Shown here in pieces: positions 16,786 to 25,801 of a stretch of DNA of 64,000 nt. Below the pieces are notes generated by a model, which was not told the origin of the DNA, did no database searches, and worked only from the letters and a program-made list of their open reading frames with translations. The first letter of the stretch is position 1, and each line of letters begins with the position of its first letter. The stretch is from Spectribacter acetivorans (GTDB taxonomy: Bacteria; Pseudomonadota; Gammaproteobacteria; Nevskiales; Salinisphaeraceae), in contig NZ_JAVRHY010000013.1 of assembly GCF_031846305.1 (NCBI RefSeq), positions 1-64,000 of the forward strand, in the 5' to 3' direction. Made by a program: the position numbers and the translations under genes.

Positions 16786-18558
16786 ATGAGCGAGAACGTG
16801 ATCCAGATTTTCCGCCAGACTGCGCGCACGCGGGCGGATACGGCGGCGCTCAAGAGTCCGCAGGGCGATGGCTGGCAGACCATGACCTGGCGCGAGTACG
16901 AGCGCGACGTAATGCTGGCTGCGCGCGGTTTCATGGCACTCGGGCTGGAACGCGGTCGGGCGGTGTCCATCATCGGCTTCAACCGGGCCGAGTGGCTGAT
17001 TGCCGATCTGGCCGCGATCGCTGCCGGCGGGATGCCGGCAGGCATCTACACCACCTCCAGCGCGGAGCTGTGCGCCTACGTGGCCGGTCATTGCAAGGCC
17101 CAGGTCGTGGTGGTGGAAAACGCCGAGCATCTGGCCAAGTTCCAGAGGGTTCGCGACCAGCTGCCCGAGCTCAAGGCCATCGTGATGATGGACGGGTCCG
17201 ACCCGGCCGAGGATGTCCATGCCTGGGAGGAGCTGCTGGCGCTGGGCGATCAGACCGACAACGCCGAGGACCTGGAGGCCCGCATTGCCGCCCAGACTCG
17301 GGATGACGCCGCCACCCTGATCTACACCTCGGGCACCACCGGCAATCCCAAGGCCGTGCAGCTGTCGCATCACAACCTGATCTGGACCGCCAGTACCGTG
17401 GCCCGCAAGGTCGACGCCCGTGCCGGCGACGATCAGATCAGCTACCTGCCGCTGTCGCACATCGCCGAACAGATGTTTTCCATCCACGGTCCGATCACCT
17501 TTGGCGGCACCATCTGGTTCGCCCCCAGCCTGGAGGAACTCGGCGCCACGCTCGCCGCCGTGCGCCCGCAGACCTTCTTTGCCGTGCCCCGCGTGTGGGA
17601 GAAGATTCAGCATCGCATGCAGGCGGCCGGGGCCGAGGCCTCGCCGGTGCAGAAGAAGATCGTGGCCTGGGCGAAATCGGTGGGCCTGAAGGCCGCGGCG
17701 GCGGAGGAGAACGGCGGCAGTCGGCCGCTGCTGTATCCGCTGGCCGAGAAGCTGGTATTCAGCAAGGTCAAGCAGCGACTCGGTCTGGATCGCACCCGCT
17801 TCCGGGGTACCGGCGCGGCGCCGATCTCGCGCGAGACCCTGGACTTCTTCGCCGGCCTGGATCTGATGCTCTACGAGGTCTGGGGTCAGAGCGAAACCAC
17901 CGGGGCCGGCACGCTCAACGTGCCCGGCGAGGTGAAGCGCGGAGCCATCGGCAAGCCCTATCCGGAAACCGAAATCCGCATCGCCGATGACGGCGAGATC
18001 CTGATGCGCGGTCCCAGTGTGTTCATGGGCTATCTCGATAACGAGGAAGCCACCCGCGACACCCTGGATGCGGACGGCTGGCTGCACACCGGCGATGTCG
18101 GCCACATCGACGACGACGGTTTCGTGCACATCACCGATCGCAAGAAGGAGCTGATCATTACCGCCGGCGGCGAGAACATCTCCCCGGCCCATGTCGAGGG
18201 CGAGCTCAAGACCATCGGCGTGGTCAGCCAGTGCTGCGTGATCGGCGATCGCCGCAAGTACCTGTCCGCCCTGATCACGCTGGACGAGGAATCCCTGCCG
18301 GAAGCCGCGGCTGCGGCCGGCAGCCCGGCAAAGACTGCCGCCGAAGCCGCCGAGTGTGATCGCTTCCGGGCCTGGTTCGACCAGCAGCTGGCCGCGGTCA
18401 ACGCGCGTCTGGCGCGGGTGCAGACAATCAAGCACTACCGGCTGCTGGCGGAGGATTTCACCATCGACGGGGGCGAACTGACGCCGACCATGAAGCTCAA
18501 GCGCCGGGTGGTCTACGACAAGTACGCCGACCAGATCGAGGCGCTCTACGCCGACTAG
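16786..18558 (+). CDS. long-chain acyl-CoA synthetase (AMP-forming)
   Basis: Activates fatty acids to acyl-CoA through an acyl-adenylate. Of its 590 residues, the ATP-binding A3 motif LIYTSGTTGNPKA is at 178-190; VWGQSETTGAGT supplies the A5 region near residue 365; and DGWLHTGDVG followed by ITDRKKELIITAGGENI forms the A7/A8 hinge. The length and style match the long-chain ACSL/ACSBG branch. There is no membrane anchor. The Shine-Dalgarno-like GAGGGG lies ahead of the ATG. It faces the tetR-aidB-crotonase operon and is separated from it by a terminator that lies in the crotonase coding end. Confidence 0.92.
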   Translation: MSENVIQIFRQTARTRADTAALKSPQGDGWQTMTWREYERDVMLAARGFMALGLERGRAVSIIGFNRAEWLIADLAAIAAGGMPAGIYTTSSAELCAYVAGHCKAQVVVVENAEHLAKFQRVRDQLPELKAIVMMDGSDPAEDVHAWEELLALGDQTDNAEDLEARIAAQTRDDAATLIYTSGTTGNPKAVQLSHHNLIWTASTVARKVDARAGDDQISYLPLSHIAEQMFSIHGPITFGGTIWFAPSLEELGATLAAVRPQTFFAVPRVWEKIQHRMQAAGAEASPVQKKIVAWAKSVGLKAAAAEENGGSRPLLYPLAEKLVFSKVKQRLGLDRTRFRGTGAAPISRETLDFFAGLDLMLYEVWGQSETTGAGTLNVPGEVKRGAIGKPYPETEIRIADDGEILMRGPSVFMGYLDNEEATRDTLDADGWLHTGDVGHIDDDGFVHITDRKKELIITAGGENISPAHVEGELKTIGVVSQCCVIGDRRKYLSALITLDEESLPEAAAAAGSPAKTAAEAAECDRFRAWFDQQLAAVNARLARVQTIKHYRLLAEDFTIDGGELTPTMKLKRRVVYDKYADQIEALYAD

Positions 18559-18561
18559 CCG

Positions 18562-19356
18562 TCAGCGGCCGCGAAAGGTCGGCGGCCGCTTTTCCATGAA
18601 AGCGCTGATGGCCTCGGCGAAGTCCTCGGTGTGCTGGCAGGCATCCTGGTAATCGGCTTCGCCGGCCATCTGGCCGGCGAGGCTGTCCCCCGCGCCGGCG
18701 TCGACCAGTTGCCGCGTCCAGGCCAGTGCCTGCGTGGGGCGGGCCGCCAGTGACGCCGCCAGCGACATCGAGGTGTCCTCCAGCTCGGCGTCGTCCACCA
18801 CCTGCCAGATCAGGCCCCAGCGCTCGGCGCGTTCGGCGTCGATCACCTCGCCGGTGAGCATGGCACCCAGGGCCTTGGCCCTTCCGGCCAGCCGCGGCAG
18901 CAGATAAGTGGCCCCGGCATCCGGTACCAGGCCGATGCTGCTGAAGATCATCTGGAAAGCGCCGGCCCGGCCGGCTACCACCATGTCCACTGCCAGCGCC
19001 AGGCTGCAGCCGGCGCCGGCCGCGAGGCCCTGTACCGCCGACACCACCGGCATGTCCAGCCCGCGCAGCTTCTCGATCAGCGGGTTGTAGTGCACCCGTA
19101 GCGGGTCGCCCAGCTTGAAGTCGCCGCGGGTCATGCCGCTGCCCACGCCTTCCTTGAGGTCGGCGCCGCTGGAGAAGGCGCGGCCGTTGGCGCGCAGCAG
19201 CACCGCCCGGGCGTTGTCGTCGGCCTCGGCGGCATCCAGTGCCCGGGGCAGTTCCCGCAGCATGGCCTGATTGAGGGCGTTGAGCTGGTCGGGCCGGTTC
19301 AGGGTGATGACGGCCACGCCGTCGCGGACGGTGGTGTCGAGTGTCTCGTATTGCAT
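18562..19356 (-). CDS. enoyl-CoA hydratase/isomerase family protein, PaaG-like
   Basis: A 264-residue crotonase-fold enzyme. The oxyanion loop AFSSGADLKE is at residues 60-69. The GAGCSLAL segment (114-121) has Ser where hydratases carry the first catalytic Glu, and Asp146 sits in IGLVPDAGATY. This acid layout is that of PaaG/Delta3,Delta2-enoyl-CoA isomerases rather than true hydratases. The ATG at 19356 is chosen because the frame upstream lies inside the acyl-CoA dehydrogenase gene. Last gene of a tetR-aidB-crotonase operon, 19 bases after the dehydrogenase stop. Confidence 0.86.
   Translation of the reverse strand: MQYETLDTTVRDGVAVITLNRPDQLNALNQAMLRELPRALDAAEADDNARAVLLRANGRAFSSGADLKEGVGSGMTRGDFKLGDPLRVHYNPLIEKLRGLDMPVVSAVQGLAAGAGCSLALAVDMVVAGRAGAFQMIFSSIGLVPDAGATYLLPRLAGRAKALGAMLTGEVIDAERAERWGLIWQVVDDAELEDTSMSLAASLAARPTQALAWTRQLVDAGAGDSLAGQMAGEADYQDACQHTEDFAEAISAFMEKRPPTFRGR
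18564..18593 (+). terminator. terminator of the acyl-CoA synthetase gene, inside the convergent gene
   Basis: A 9-bp perfect stem (agcggccgc at 18564-18572 with gcggccgct at 18582-18590, 9-base loop) is followed by TTTTCC on the plus strand. It begins five bases after the synthetase stop. The hairpin bases also encode the last residues of the convergent crotonase. Confidence 0.72.
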
Positions 19357-19375
19357 GGTGGCTTCCGGTGGAGGG

Positions 19376-21064
19376 TCAGGCGGGCCGTGCCCGTTCGACG
19401 ATGGCGCGTTGATCGAGGCCTTCCGGCAGCGTGCCGTAGGCCAGATAGCTCTGTTCGCCCAGTCTGCCGGCACAGAAGGCCTTTGCCACCGGCTCGTTGC
19501 CGGCGCGGATCAGGAGCGAGGCCTGCAGGCCCAGGGCCAGGTCTTCGGTGAACCGCCGCGCTCGGGGTTCGAGGTCGGCGGGCCGTTCGAACTGTGCCAG
19601 CAGGCGGGCGAGATGGGCGTCGAATGCCGGATGCTGGCCGCGCGAGGCGCGAAGTTCGGCGATCACCGCCTCGACCGATTCGGCATCCCGGCTCATCGCT
19701 CGCAGCACGTCCAGGCACTGGACATTGCCCGAGCCCTCCCAGATGGAATTGAGCGGCGACTGCCGGAACAGCCGCGGCATGATGGTTTCTTCCACGTAGC
19801 CGGCGCCACCCAGGCATTCCTGGGCCTCGTTGACCTGCGCGGGGGTGCGCTTGCAGATCCAGTATTTGCCTACCGGGGTGGCCAGGCGGGCGAACGCCTT
19901 TTCCGTCTCGTCGCCGTTGGCCGCGGCGCCGAATGCCCGCGCCAGCCGCAATGACAGCGCCAGGGCGGCTTCCGATTCCAGCGCCAGATCGGCCAGCACG
20001 TTGGTCATCAGCGGCTGTTCGATCAGGGGGCGGCCGAAGGCTTCGCGATGGGCGCAGTGGTGAATCGCCTGGGCGGTGGCCTGGCGCATCAGCCCGGCCG
20101 AGCCGACCATACAGTCCAGCCGGGTCTGGCCGACCATCTCGATGATGGTGGGCACGCCCCGGCCCTCGGCCCCGATCATCCAGCCGAAGGCGCCGCGGAA
20201 TTCGACTTCGGACGAGGCGTTGGAGCGGTCCCCCAGCTTGTCCTTGAGCCGCTGGATGTGGATGGCATTGCGGACGCCTTCCGGACGCCACTTGGGCAGC
20301 AGGAAGCAGGACAGCCCGCCCTCGCTGTAGGCCAGCACCAGAAAACCGTCGCACATGGGCGCCGAGAAGAACCATTTGTGGCCCACCAGCTCGTATTCGC
20401 GGCCGGGTCCCGGTGTGCCCAGCGGGGTGGCGCGGGTGGTATTGGCGCGCACGTCGGAACCACCCTGTTTCTCGGTCATGCCCATGCCGATCGTCAGCCC
20501 CGTCTTTTGCTCGAACGGGCGGCAGCTCGGGTCGTAATCCGGTGCCAGAATGCCCGGCAGCCATTGTTCGGCCACATCCGGCTGATGCTTCAGCGCCGGG
20601 ACCGCGGCGTGGGTCATGGTGATGGGGCACATGGTCCCGGACTCGAACTGGTTGTGCAGGTAGGCCAGGGCCGAGCGGACTACCTGCGCGCCGTCGCGGT
20701 CGGCCGTCCAGGTCAGGCTGTGCAGGCCGTGTTCCCGGGCCAGTTGCATCGAGCGGTGATAGGCGGGATGGAACTCGACTTCGTCGATGCGGTGGCCGTA
20801 GCGATCGAAGGCCCGGAGCTTCGGCGGGTTCTCGTTGGCCTGGAACCCGATGTCCAGCAACTCCTCACCGCAGATGGCCCCGAAGCGGCGCAGTTGTTCG
20901 TCGCCCCAGCCGCCGCCCTCGCGAGCCAGGGCGTCCACAAGGGCCTGGTCGCCGGTATAGGCGTTGGCGCCGGTCAGCGGGGGCGGCTGGTTGGTGACGT
21001 CGTGGGTGGGATGGGTAATGTCGGGCCATTCGGCGCCGTGGTCGATCGGATCGGGATGGCTCAT
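19376..21064 (-). CDS. AidB-like acyl-CoA dehydrogenase
   Basis: FAD-dependent acyl-CoA dehydrogenase-fold protein of 562 residues. AidB-type hallmarks are GMGMTEKQGGSDVRANTT (flavin-binding middle domain), WFFSAPMCDGFLVLA, and the C-terminal ECLGGAGYVEE and IWEGSGNV motifs. E. coli AidB (541 residues) belongs to the adaptive response to alkylation and shows weak isovaleryl-CoA dehydrogenase activity. Here the partners are a crotonase and a TetR regulator, so an acyl-CoA catabolic role is at least as likely. The ATG overlaps the tetR stop (ATGA) and follows a GGAG. Confidence 0.88.
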   Translation of the reverse strand: MSHPDPIDHGAEWPDITHPTHDVTNQPPPLTGANAYTGDQALVDALAREGGGWGDEQLRRFGAICGEELLDIGFQANENPPKLRAFDRYGHRIDEVEFHPAYHRSMQLAREHGLHSLTWTADRDGAQVVRSALAYLHNQFESGTMCPITMTHAAVPALKHQPDVAEQWLPGILAPDYDPSCRPFEQKTGLTIGMGMTEKQGGSDVRANTTRATPLGTPGPGREYELVGHKWFFSAPMCDGFLVLAYSEGGLSCFLLPKWRPEGVRNAIHIQRLKDKLGDRSNASSEVEFRGAFGWMIGAEGRGVPTIIEMVGQTRLDCMVGSAGLMRQATAQAIHHCAHREAFGRPLIEQPLMTNVLADLALESEAALALSLRLARAFGAAANGDETEKAFARLATPVGKYWICKRTPAQVNEAQECLGGAGYVEETIMPRLFRQSPLNSIWEGSGNVQCLDVLRAMSRDAESVEAVIAELRASRGQHPAFDAHLARLLAQFERPADLEPRARRFTEDLALGLQASLLIRAGNEPVAKAFCAGRLGEQSYLAYGTLPEGLDQRAIVERARPA

Positions 21065-21711
21065 GGGTGGCTCCGTGCCGAGACCGCGCGCAGGCACAGT
21101 GCTACGGTCTGCTGGGTGAATTCGTTGACCGGTAACGCCGGCGGGTCGGCGGCCTGTGGCGATAGCGGACCGACCAGTGTTTCCGCCAGCATGCCCACCA
21201 GGGCGGTGGCGCTGAGGTCGGGCGATTGCGGCGGAAATGCCGCCTGCCGGATGCCGTCACCGACCAGGTCCGCCAGGATCGCCGCATAGGTACGCCGGAA
21301 CACCAGCCGTTCGGCCTCCACCAGCGGGTCGACCGGCTCGGCGAGCAGGGCATAGGCCAGGCGCGGCGCCGCTAGCGCTCGCTGAATGAAGGTCTCGGCG
21401 ACGCGCTGCAGGCGGATGGCGGCACTATCAGGCCCACCGGCGGCGGCCGCAACGGCATCGACTTCCTGCCCGGCCACGCGCTGGAACACGGTGGCGAACA
21501 GCTCCGCCTTGGACGGGAAATGCCGGTAGATGGTGCCGGTGGCCACGCCGGCATCGGCCGCCACGATCTGCATCTGGGCCGCCTGATAACCGCCCGCGGC
21601 AATTCGCTGCCGCGCGGCCTGCAGAATGGCGGCCCGAGTGCTGGCCCGGCGCGACCTGATGAGATTGGTTTCTCGGTAGGCGATGGCAGTGGTTCGGCTT
21701 GGACTGCCCAA
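21061..21711 (-). CDS. TetR-family transcriptional regulator
   Basis: A 216-residue repressor-type protein. The N-terminal helix-turn-helix region (TRAAILQAARQRIAAGGY, then VATGTIYRHFPSKAELFATV) is typical TetR. The C-terminal half is the variable ligand-binding domain. No ATG is available in frame; the only standard start near the N terminus is TTG at 21711, so the first residues are uncertain. A palindrome directly upstream could be its operator. It leads the operon with aidB and the crotonase and probably senses an acyl-CoA or fatty acid (inference). Confidence 0.85.
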   Translation of the reverse strand: MGSPSRTTAIAYRETNLIRSRRASTRAAILQAARQRIAAGGYQAAQMQIVAADAGVATGTIYRHFPSKAELFATVFQRVAGQEVDAVAAAAGGPDSAAIRLQRVAETFIQRALAAPRLAYALLAEPVDPLVEAERLVFRRTYAAILADLVGDGIRQAAFPPQSPDLSATALVGMLAETLVGPLSPQAADPPALPVNEFTQQTVALCLRAVSARSHP

Positions 21712-21714
21712 GAA

Positions 21715-21742
21715 GTGAACCGGGATTCACATCACCTGTCAA
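21715..21742 (-). promoter_or_regulatory. candidate tetR promoter/operator
   Basis: The plus strand reads GTGAACCGGGATTCAC at 21715-21730, with 5-bp inverted arms GTGAA/TTCAC. A TTGACA-like -35 lies next to it on the minus strand (21742-21737). This fits an autorepressed promoter. The -10 is poor, and a start 17 bases on would fall almost on the TTG start codon, so the promoter half is weak. Confidence 0.4.
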
Positions 21743-21743
21743 G

Positions 21744-21774
21744 CCGGCCGTGACAAGCGGATTGCCACGGCCGG
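21744..21774 (-). terminator. hairpin after the beta-helix protein gene
   Basis: A 9-bp perfect stem (ccggccgtg 21744-21752 with cacggccgg 21766-21774, 13-base loop) lies seven bases after the stop of the minus-strand beta-helix gene. No T run follows, so it may be a weak or Rho-assisted end rather than a classical terminator. Confidence 0.4.
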
Positions 21775-21781
21775 ATGGGAT

Positions 21782-24730
21782 CTACAGGTTGATCAGGATG
21801 CCGGGCCCGAACACTGGCAGACCCTGGCCGACGACCACGCTGTCGGTGCTGCCGGCGGCTTCCAGTTCCAACAGCCGGAAACGGACATCACCCTGAATCG
21901 CCGGATCGCCGAAGAAGATCGGGTCCGGCGGCGGAATTTCGTCGCCTTCGCTGCAGGCGCTCAGCCCCACGGCCACCAGCACCGCCAGCATCAGCCAGCC
22001 GTGGCGGCCGCGCCGACGGCGGACCATCACCAGCAGGCCGGCCAGCAGGCCGCCGGCCATCAGCGGGGCATCGACCTGCCAGTTCTGCACCAGCGGGTCG
22101 TCGACCGGCTCTTCCGGCTCCGGCAGGGCGCGCAGCACGACCAGCAGGCTTTCGCTTTCGCCCGCGTCGAATACTCGCCCGGCGCCGCCGTCGAACTGGA
22201 ACTGGGTGCCGGTTCCGTCACCGGTGCCAACCACGTCCGTTTCGTTGTCATCGAGGATGCCGTTGCCGTTCTCGTCCACGACGATCTCGAATTCCAGCGG
22301 CGCATCCAGGTCACGCAGTCGCAGCCCGATCAGTGCCTCGACCCCGCTGTTGAGCAACATGTCCGCGCGGAATCCGCTCAGGGTGACATCGTCGTCGCCG
22401 GTGTTCTCCAGGCGGAAGGCCAGCACCAGCAGGTCGCTGTCGAGGGTGGCGTTCACCGCCTCGGGGGCGGTGTTGGTGACGGTCAGACGCGGGGCGTCCG
22501 CGCGTTCGAAGGCGCCGCTGTCGCAGGGCGTAATGCGCTCTGCATCGCGCTGGTCGCGCAGGTTGACGGCCGGGTCGTTGCACAGCGCGTCGGCACCGGC
22601 GTCGACGGCGGGAGAGTCCGCCTGCAGCGGGTGGGTGGTGGTGGGGCCGCCGAACAGCTGGAGGTCGTCGAGGCTATCCGCGCCCGTGGTGACGGTATTG
22701 GCGTCGACCTCGACGGCATCGGCCACGAAGTCGTTGCCCTCGCCATCGGCGCTGTTGCCAGTGACCAGGCTGCTGGCCAGCGCGATGTCCGGCGTGGGTG
22801 TCGCGCCCACGGCCAAACCACCACCATCGCCGGCGGCGCGATTCTGCGCGACCGTGCTGAAACGCAGCTGGCTGCTGCCGCCGCTGATCTGATAGACGCC
22901 GCCGCCATCGCTGACCGTGGCTTGGTTGCCCGAGATGGTGCTGTTGGTCACCACCAGCGTGCTGTTGCCGCCGTTCCAGAGGCCGCCGCCCTGGCTGGCT
23001 GAATTGAAGGCCACCACCGAGTCGTCGATGCGGGCGGTGCCGCCGCTGACATGCAGCCCGCCGCCGTTGCCGGGGTTGCTGCCGGTCATGTTGCCGTCGG
23101 CTTCATCATCGCCGCCCAGGGTGACCTGATTTAGCTGCAGGTTGCCGCCGGTCATTTCGATCGCCGCGCCGGCCCGTTCGGCGGTGTTGCGGAACAGTTC
23201 GGTTCGGGTCAGCGTGACGTCGGCACCGGCGTTGAACAGGGCGCCGCCGGAGCCGCTTTCCCCGTCCGCCGCGTTGTTGCGCAGGCGGGAATTGCTCCAG
23301 TCGAGACTGCCGCTGGCCAGATAGACACCCGCGCCGCCCTGACCGACATCCGCGCCGGCCGCGCCATTGCTGGTGACGTCGATCTGACTGCCCGTCAAGG
23401 TGCCGCCGTCGCTCCAGATGGCGCCGCCGGCGATGGCAGCGCCGTTGCCGCGCAGGGACACGGTGTCCAGCGCCACGGTGCTGGCACCATCCACGTAGAT
23501 GCCGCCGCCACGCAGTGTGCGGATATTGCTGCCGTCTTCTGGATCGGGCTGCAGCCCGTTGTTGGCGAAGGCGACGCGGCTGGCGCTGAACGACGCGCCG
23601 TCGAACAGGGCGAGCGTGCCGCCGTTACGCGCCGCATAGTTGGCATTGAGAATGCTGCCGTTGATCTGGATGCTGCCGCCGCGGCTGAGGATGCCGCCGC
23701 CGTCTCCGTTCTCGCCGGACGCGTCGCCGTCGGTGATGGTGCTTTCGACGATTTCGATGGCGCCGCCATCGTTGTAGATATTGCCACCACCCTCGCCTTC
23801 GGCATCGTGGCTGGTCAGATTGGACGCGGTGATCGTCAGCGTGCCGCTGCCGCCCAGCCAGATACCGCCACCGTTGCCGGTGGCCAGGTTGTTATTGATG
23901 TTGGCATCTTCCTGCAGCACCCCACCGTTGGGCAGATGCAGGCCGCCGCCGTCGGCGGGGTCGAAGCCCTCGCTGTCGCCATCCTCGTCACGCTCGCCGG
24001 CCACGTTACGGGTGATGAAACCGCCCGAGAATTGCACGTTGCCGGGTGCGCCGGAGCCGTCGGCGATGGCGCCGCCGGCACGATAGGCGGTGTTGTTGTT
24101 GAGGCTGCTGCCACTGGCGTTCAGGCTGCCGCCGACATCGATATAGACGGCGCCCCCGGCTCCGGTACCCGCGGCAGTGCCCGTGGCCAGCCCGTTGACG
24201 ATATTCACGCTTTCCAGAGTCAGCGCAGCGCGGGCGATGATGTTGCCGCCGTTGGCAGTGGTTGCCCGGCCGCCGGCGAGATTGACCCGCTGCAGGGTCA
24301 GGGGCGTGTCCAGTTCGAGCACTCGGTGATCGGCATCGTTTTCGGCCAGGGCATCCAGGAGAACCCGGGGTTGATCGCTGTCGATGTCGGGATCGCCGCC
24401 GTCGATGGTCAGCGCGTTGCCGCCAGCATCGTTGACTGCCAGCGCCATCGTGGGCAGTTCCAGCGTGTTGCCGGCCAGGCCGCTGGCGAAGGTGATGATG
24501 TCGTCGCCCGGCGTGCCGTCAGCCGGGCAGTCCTCGTTATCGACCGCATTGGCATTGGCGTTGTCCAGCGCCTCCCGCAGGGTGCAGTCGCCGTCCGCGG
24601 CCACCGTGTCGTCGAGCACGGTGACTTCATAGGTTGCGGCCTGGGCAAGGGGCAGGACCAGCATCAGCACGCCGGCACCGGCCAGGCGCAGCCAGGGGCT
24701 GCGCACACTCGAAAGGGTCAGCATCATCAT
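21782..24730 (-). CDS. CSLREA-type right-handed beta-helix surface protein with unusual C-terminal tail
   Basis: A 982-residue exported protein. A signal peptide (cleavage near residue 31, AQA-ATYEV) is followed by a CSLREA-like box (GDCTLREALDNAN, 47-59). Then come many short Gly/Asn/Asp-rich strands of the polymorphic outer-membrane-protein style (GGAIWSDGG, GGGLHVSGG, GNGGGIWLGG) predicting a parallel beta-helix. The C terminus has a hydrophobic helix ending in RRRR (about 888-908) like a sorting tail. A second hydrophobic stretch with a lipobox-like GLSAC (Cys926) and 56 more residues follow. Function unknown; probably adhesion or cell-surface structure. GAGG precedes the ATG at 24730. 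Confidence 0.8.
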   Translation of the reverse strand: MMMLTLSSVRSPWLRLAGAGVLMLVLPLAQAATYEVTVLDDTVAADGDCTLREALDNANANAVDNEDCPADGTPGDDIITFASGLAGNTLELPTMALAVNDAGGNALTIDGGDPDIDSDQPRVLLDALAENDADHRVLELDTPLTLQRVNLAGGRATTANGGNIIARAALTLESVNIVNGLATGTAAGTGAGGAVYIDVGGSLNASGSSLNNNTAYRAGGAIADGSGAPGNVQFSGGFITRNVAGERDEDGDSEGFDPADGGGLHLPNGGVLQEDANINNNLATGNGGGIWLGGSGTLTITASNLTSHDAEGEGGGNIYNDGGAIEIVESTITDGDASGENGDGGGILSRGGSIQINGSILNANYAARNGGTLALFDGASFSASRVAFANNGLQPDPEDGSNIRTLRGGGIYVDGASTVALDTVSLRGNGAAIAGGAIWSDGGTLTGSQIDVTSNGAAGADVGQGGAGVYLASGSLDWSNSRLRNNAADGESGSGGALFNAGADVTLTRTELFRNTAERAGAAIEMTGGNLQLNQVTLGGDDEADGNMTGSNPGNGGGLHVSGGTARIDDSVVAFNSASQGGGLWNGGNSTLVVTNSTISGNQATVSDGGGVYQISGGSSQLRFSTVAQNRAAGDGGGLAVGATPTPDIALASSLVTGNSADGEGNDFVADAVEVDANTVTTGADSLDDLQLFGGPTTTHPLQADSPAVDAGADALCNDPAVNLRDQRDAERITPCDSGAFERADAPRLTVTNTAPEAVNATLDSDLLVLAFRLENTGDDDVTLSGFRADMLLNSGVEALIGLRLRDLDAPLEFEIVVDENGNGILDDNETDVVGTGDGTGTQFQFDGGAGRVFDAGESESLLVVLRALPEPEEPVDDPLVQNWQVDAPLMAGGLLAGLLVMVRRRRGRHGWLMLAVLVAVGLSACSEGDEIPPPDPIFFGDPAIQGDVRFRLLELEAAGSTDSVVVGQGLPVFGPGILINL

Positions 24731-24911
24731 CAATCCTCGTTGTGCCGTGCCGGGCGGCGAACGGCCAGTCGAAAGCGCGTGATCGTAACATTGTGACGGG
24801 CTTGGACAGCGGCTCGCGCCAGTGGTGCGGCGCGGGTTAGAGTCGGTATCACACAACTGGCGGCATCAGGCCGGTGCCGACGGTCCCGATACGCCACCGA
24901 AGGGGATGTTC

Positions 24912-25685
24912 ATGGTGACAGCCGCTACAACCAACCAGGATGTCCGTCGCCAGGTCAGCGACGCCGAGTGGGAACGCCGGGTGGACCTGGCCGCCTGCTA
25001 CCGGCTGGTGGCCATGTTCGGCTGGGATGATCTGGTGTTCACGCACATTTCGGCCCGGGTGCCCGGGCCCGAGCACCATTTCCTGATCAACCCCTACGGC
25101 ATGTTCTTCGAGGAGATTACCGCCAGCTCGCTGGTCAAGATCGACGCCGAGGGCAACAAGGTGATGGACTCGCCCTACGACACCAACCCGGCCGGGTTCA
25201 CCATTCACAGCGCCATCCACGCCGCCCGCGAGGACGCGCTCTGTGTGCTGCACCTGCACACCCGCAACGGCATCGCCGTGTCGGTTCAGGACGAAGGCCT
25301 GCGGGCCTATTCGCAGCAGTCGCTGTTTCCGCTGGCCTCGCTGGGGTATCACGACTACGAGGGCGTGGCCCTCAACGAGGACGAAAAGCCGCGACTGGTG
25401 GCCGACTTGGGCGATGCCAACAATCTGATCCTGCGCAACCACGGGCTGCTGACCGTGGGCGAGACAGTGGCCGACGCCTTTCTGGCCATGTACCTGCTGG
25501 AGAGCGCCTGCCAGATACAGGTGCTGGCGCAGAGCACCGGTCAGACCCTGCGGGAAGTGCCCGATCCGATCGTGGCCGGCATCAAGCAGCAGGCGGACAA
25601 GGTCACGCGCGGGCTGGGCGGCAAGCTTGCCTGGCCGGGTCTGCTGCGCAAGCTAGATCGGCGCGACCCGTCGTTCAGGGACTGA
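24912..25685 (+). CDS. class II aldolase/adducin family protein
   Basis: A 257-residue zinc-dependent class II aldolase-fold protein. FTHISARVPG (about residues 43-52) and the metal-binding HLHTRNG (His114, His116) are visible, with a further conserved His in RNHGLLTVG. Relatives are L-fuculose-phosphate aldolase, ribulose-5-phosphate epimerase and many uncharacterised oxidoreductase-associated proteins; the substrate is not evident. The ATG at 24912 has AAGGGG six bases upstream, better than the ATG at 24906. Divergent from the beta-helix gene. The 180 bases between them hold no clear promoter match. Confidence 0.82.
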   Translation: MVTAATTNQDVRRQVSDAEWERRVDLAACYRLVAMFGWDDLVFTHISARVPGPEHHFLINPYGMFFEEITASSLVKIDAEGNKVMDSPYDTNPAGFTIHSAIHAAREDALCVLHLHTRNGIAVSVQDEGLRAYSQQSLFPLASLGYHDYEGVALNEDEKPRLVADLGDANNLILRNHGLLTVGETVADAFLAMYLLESACQIQVLAQSTGQTLREVPDPIVAGIKQQADKVTRGLGGKLAWPGLLRKLDRRDPSFRD

Positions 25686-25704
25686 GCCGGCCGGACGCCG
25701 CCCA

Positions 25705-25730
25705 CAAAAAAGCCGACCCGCAGGTCGGCT
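25705..25730 (-). terminator. intrinsic terminator of murB
   Basis: A perfect 8-bp stem (agccgacc 25711-25718 with ggtcggct 25723-25730, 4-base loop) is followed on the minus strand by T6 (the A run at 25705-25710). It lies about 70 bases past the murB stop, between the convergent aldolase and murB genes. Confidence 0.85.
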
Positions 25731-25801
25731 CGCGACACGGGGCATACCCCCGAAGCCGCTGTCGAGTTCATAATTTGCCAGCGTCAGATGACAACTTTAT
25801 T

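Noticed and set aside
21428..21742. An ATG-started frame beginning upstream of tetR
   Set aside because: It is out of frame with the helix-turn-helix and encodes no recognisable protein; tetR is kept in its own frame with a TTG start.
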